Shown here: positions 63,044 through 64,000 of the stretch, piece after piece
How the letters are laid out: each line of letters opens with the position of its first letter
Numbering within the stretch: position 1 is the first letter of the stretch
DNA from: Arsenophonus sp. aPb
GTDB lineage: Bacteria > Pseudomonadota > Gammaproteobacteria > Enterobacterales > Enterobacteriaceae
Reading direction: 5' to 3'
Length of the DNA stretch: 64,000 nucleotides
NCBI RefSeq assembly: GCF_029873475.1
Contig: NZ_CP123499.1
Coordinates: 2,728,001-2,792,000 of the forward strand
Program-made: the position numbers and the translations under genes
The notes under the pieces: generated by a model
What the model saw: the letters and a program-made list of their open reading frames with translations, nothing else
What the model was told of the DNA's origin: nothing
Databases searched by the model: none

Positions 63044-63859
63044 TTATTTATTGATTTTATATTTTGGAATAATTAGTGGTTTACCCGATTCAGGATCTGA
63101 AATAATGCGACAGGCTAAACCAAATACATTTTTAATATTCTGTTCGGTAATAATTTTTTCAGGTTTACCCTCAGCATAGATCTGCCCCTCTTTCATCATA
63201 ATTAGACGCGAGGCATAACGTAAAGCCAGATTAATATCATGCAGCACCAAAACTAACGTCTTCCCTTGCTGATGCAAACGTTGGCAAAGATCAAGCATTT
63301 CAATTTGATGAGCAATATCTAAATAGGTTGTTGGCTCATCTAATAAAACGATCGGAGTTTGCTGAGCAAGTGTCATCGCAAACCAGACACGCTGACGCTG
63401 ACCACCTGATAATTCACTGACTAATTTTTGTGCCATAGGCCAAAGATCAACCGCCTTTAACGCATCATGCACCGCCCGTTCATCTTCAGTTGACCACTGG
63501 AATAAAAAAGATTGATAAGGATAACGACCGCGTGAAACGAGTTCATAGATAGTCAATGGTTCAGTGATAATCGCGCCTTGCGCTAACAATGAGAGCTGCC
63601 GAGCAACCCATTTAGGTTTAGCATGGAAAACATCCTTACCATCCAATCGAATTTCACCACTCTGCGGTTGCATAATACGACTAAGGGTTTTTAATAAGGT
63701 TGATTTACCACAGCCGTTAGGTCCGATAATGACACTAAATTCATTATCATAAATAGCTATATTTACCTCTTTAATGATGCTTTTTTTGCCATATCCAACA
63801 GAGACATCACGAGCTTTCAGCCGTGAAGCAACCAAGGGAGAATGAGCGGATGATACCAT
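63044..63859 (-). CDS. Ferric siderophore ABC transporter, ATP-binding protein (FecE/FhuC type)
   Basis: A 271-residue ABC ATPase with Walker A GPNGCGKSTLL, signature LSGGQRQR, Walker B VLLDEPTTYLD and the His switch LVLHDINLAL. The iron-siderophore subfamily fits the Q-loop region LLAQGAIITEPLTIYELVSR and GRYPYQSFLF. The ATG overlaps the stop of the upstream permease gene (TAATG), and fhuF follows by about 57 bases, so all are one transport unit next to the dfo genes. Confidence 0.9.
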   Translation of the reverse strand: MVSSAHSPLVASRLKARDVSVGYGKKSIIKEVNIAIYDNEFSVIIGPNGCGKSTLLKTLSRIMQPQSGEIRLDGKDVFHAKPKWVARQLSLLAQGAIITEPLTIYELVSRGRYPYQSFLFQWSTEDERAVHDALKAVDLWPMAQKLVSELSGGQRQRVWFAMTLAQQTPIVLLDEPTTYLDIAHQIEMLDLCQRLHQQGKTLVLVLHDINLALRYASRLIMMKEGQIYAEGKPEKIITEQNIKNVFGLACRIISDPESGKPLIIPKYKINK

Positions 63860-64000
63860 TAGCTTATTCTCCTAAATTCCATATACAATAAGTACATTAA
63901 ATAAATCCCACCAATTGCTGCCGTGACTAAACCTACCGTTAAACGCCCGGGCGTTGGCAATATTAACGTAATAAAATCAGCGCTCAGCATTAATAAAGCG
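63859..64000 (-). CDS. FecCD-family permease, C-terminal end (partial)
   Basis: The last 46 codons read LMLSADFITLILPTPGRLTV, GLVTAAIGGIYLMYLLY and MEFRRIS, typical of the C-terminus of FecCD/BtuC-type permeases. The rest lies beyond the window. Its stop overlaps the ATPase start. It would move the ferric siderophore through the inner membrane. Confidence 0.85.
   Translation of the reverse strand, partial: ALLMLSADFITLILPTPGRLTVGLVTAAIGGIYLMYLLYMEFRRIS

Overview
The window reads as the chromosome of an AT-rich, insect-associated gammaproteobacterium, most likely a Morganellaceae member of the Arsenophonus type (an inference from gene content). The right-centre is a conserved enterobacterial backbone: efp, epmB, yjeI, groL, groS, fxsA, aspA, dcuA, dsbD, yjdC and tRNA-Phe follow the order known from E. 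coli near pheU, with cutA missing. Around it lie prophage remnants, a decaying island of secreted proteins and host-directed effectors, and a siderophore locus. Many accessory genes carry single-base frameshifts in homopolymer runs, while the core genes are open throughout, which fits ongoing genome decay in a host-restricted symbiont.

Layout. 1-6.4 kb: early/immunity region of a lambdoid-type prophage (cI-like repressor, NYN-domain protein, zinc-ribbon protein, YfdP/YfdQ/YfdR-like module, DEDD exonuclease, PrtN-like activator), mostly broken. 6.4-19.8 kb: a very AT-rich island with several short secreted proteins that share signal-peptide style and in part an upstream element, a broken alpha/beta hydrolase, two paralogous luciferase-like monooxygenases, an ADP-ribosyltransferase-type toxin, a PipA/GogA/GtgA-type zinc protease, a beta/gamma-crystallin-like protein, a DUF333 lipoprotein and an 11-residue-repeat protein. 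Inside it, at 10.46-11.09 kb, sits a decayed second copy of the 4.94-6.10 kb phage segment.

19.9-24.7 kb: housekeeping and stress genes (tsuB/tsuA thiosulfate uptake, a LysR regulator, azoR, an Hsp20, and a guanidinium exporter under a guanidine-II riboswitch). 25.0-33.5 kb: two large minus-strand candidate effectors, one of about 1759 residues with pentapeptide repeats and a kinase-like C-terminus, the other with two tandem YopH-type tyrosine phosphatase domains of which the first is catalytically dead, preceded by its likely type III chaperone. 33.8-47.2 kb: btsT-like pyruvate transporter and the conserved backbone ending at tRNA-Phe.

47.4-64 kb: beyond the tRNA, a visibly more GC-rich RTX-subtilase of 1862 residues with a DUF5625-like lipoprotein and a degenerate tandem copy of both, a GH3 beta-N-acetylhexosaminidase, then a desferrioxamine-type siderophore operon (dfoJ, dfoA, dfoC) with a ferric reductase (fhuF, split by a frameshift in an A8 run) and a FecCD/FecE-type ABC importer. 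Together these suggest a bacterium that delivers proteins to an animal host through type III and type I secretion and makes and imports its own hydroxamate siderophore. No secretion machinery is in the window.
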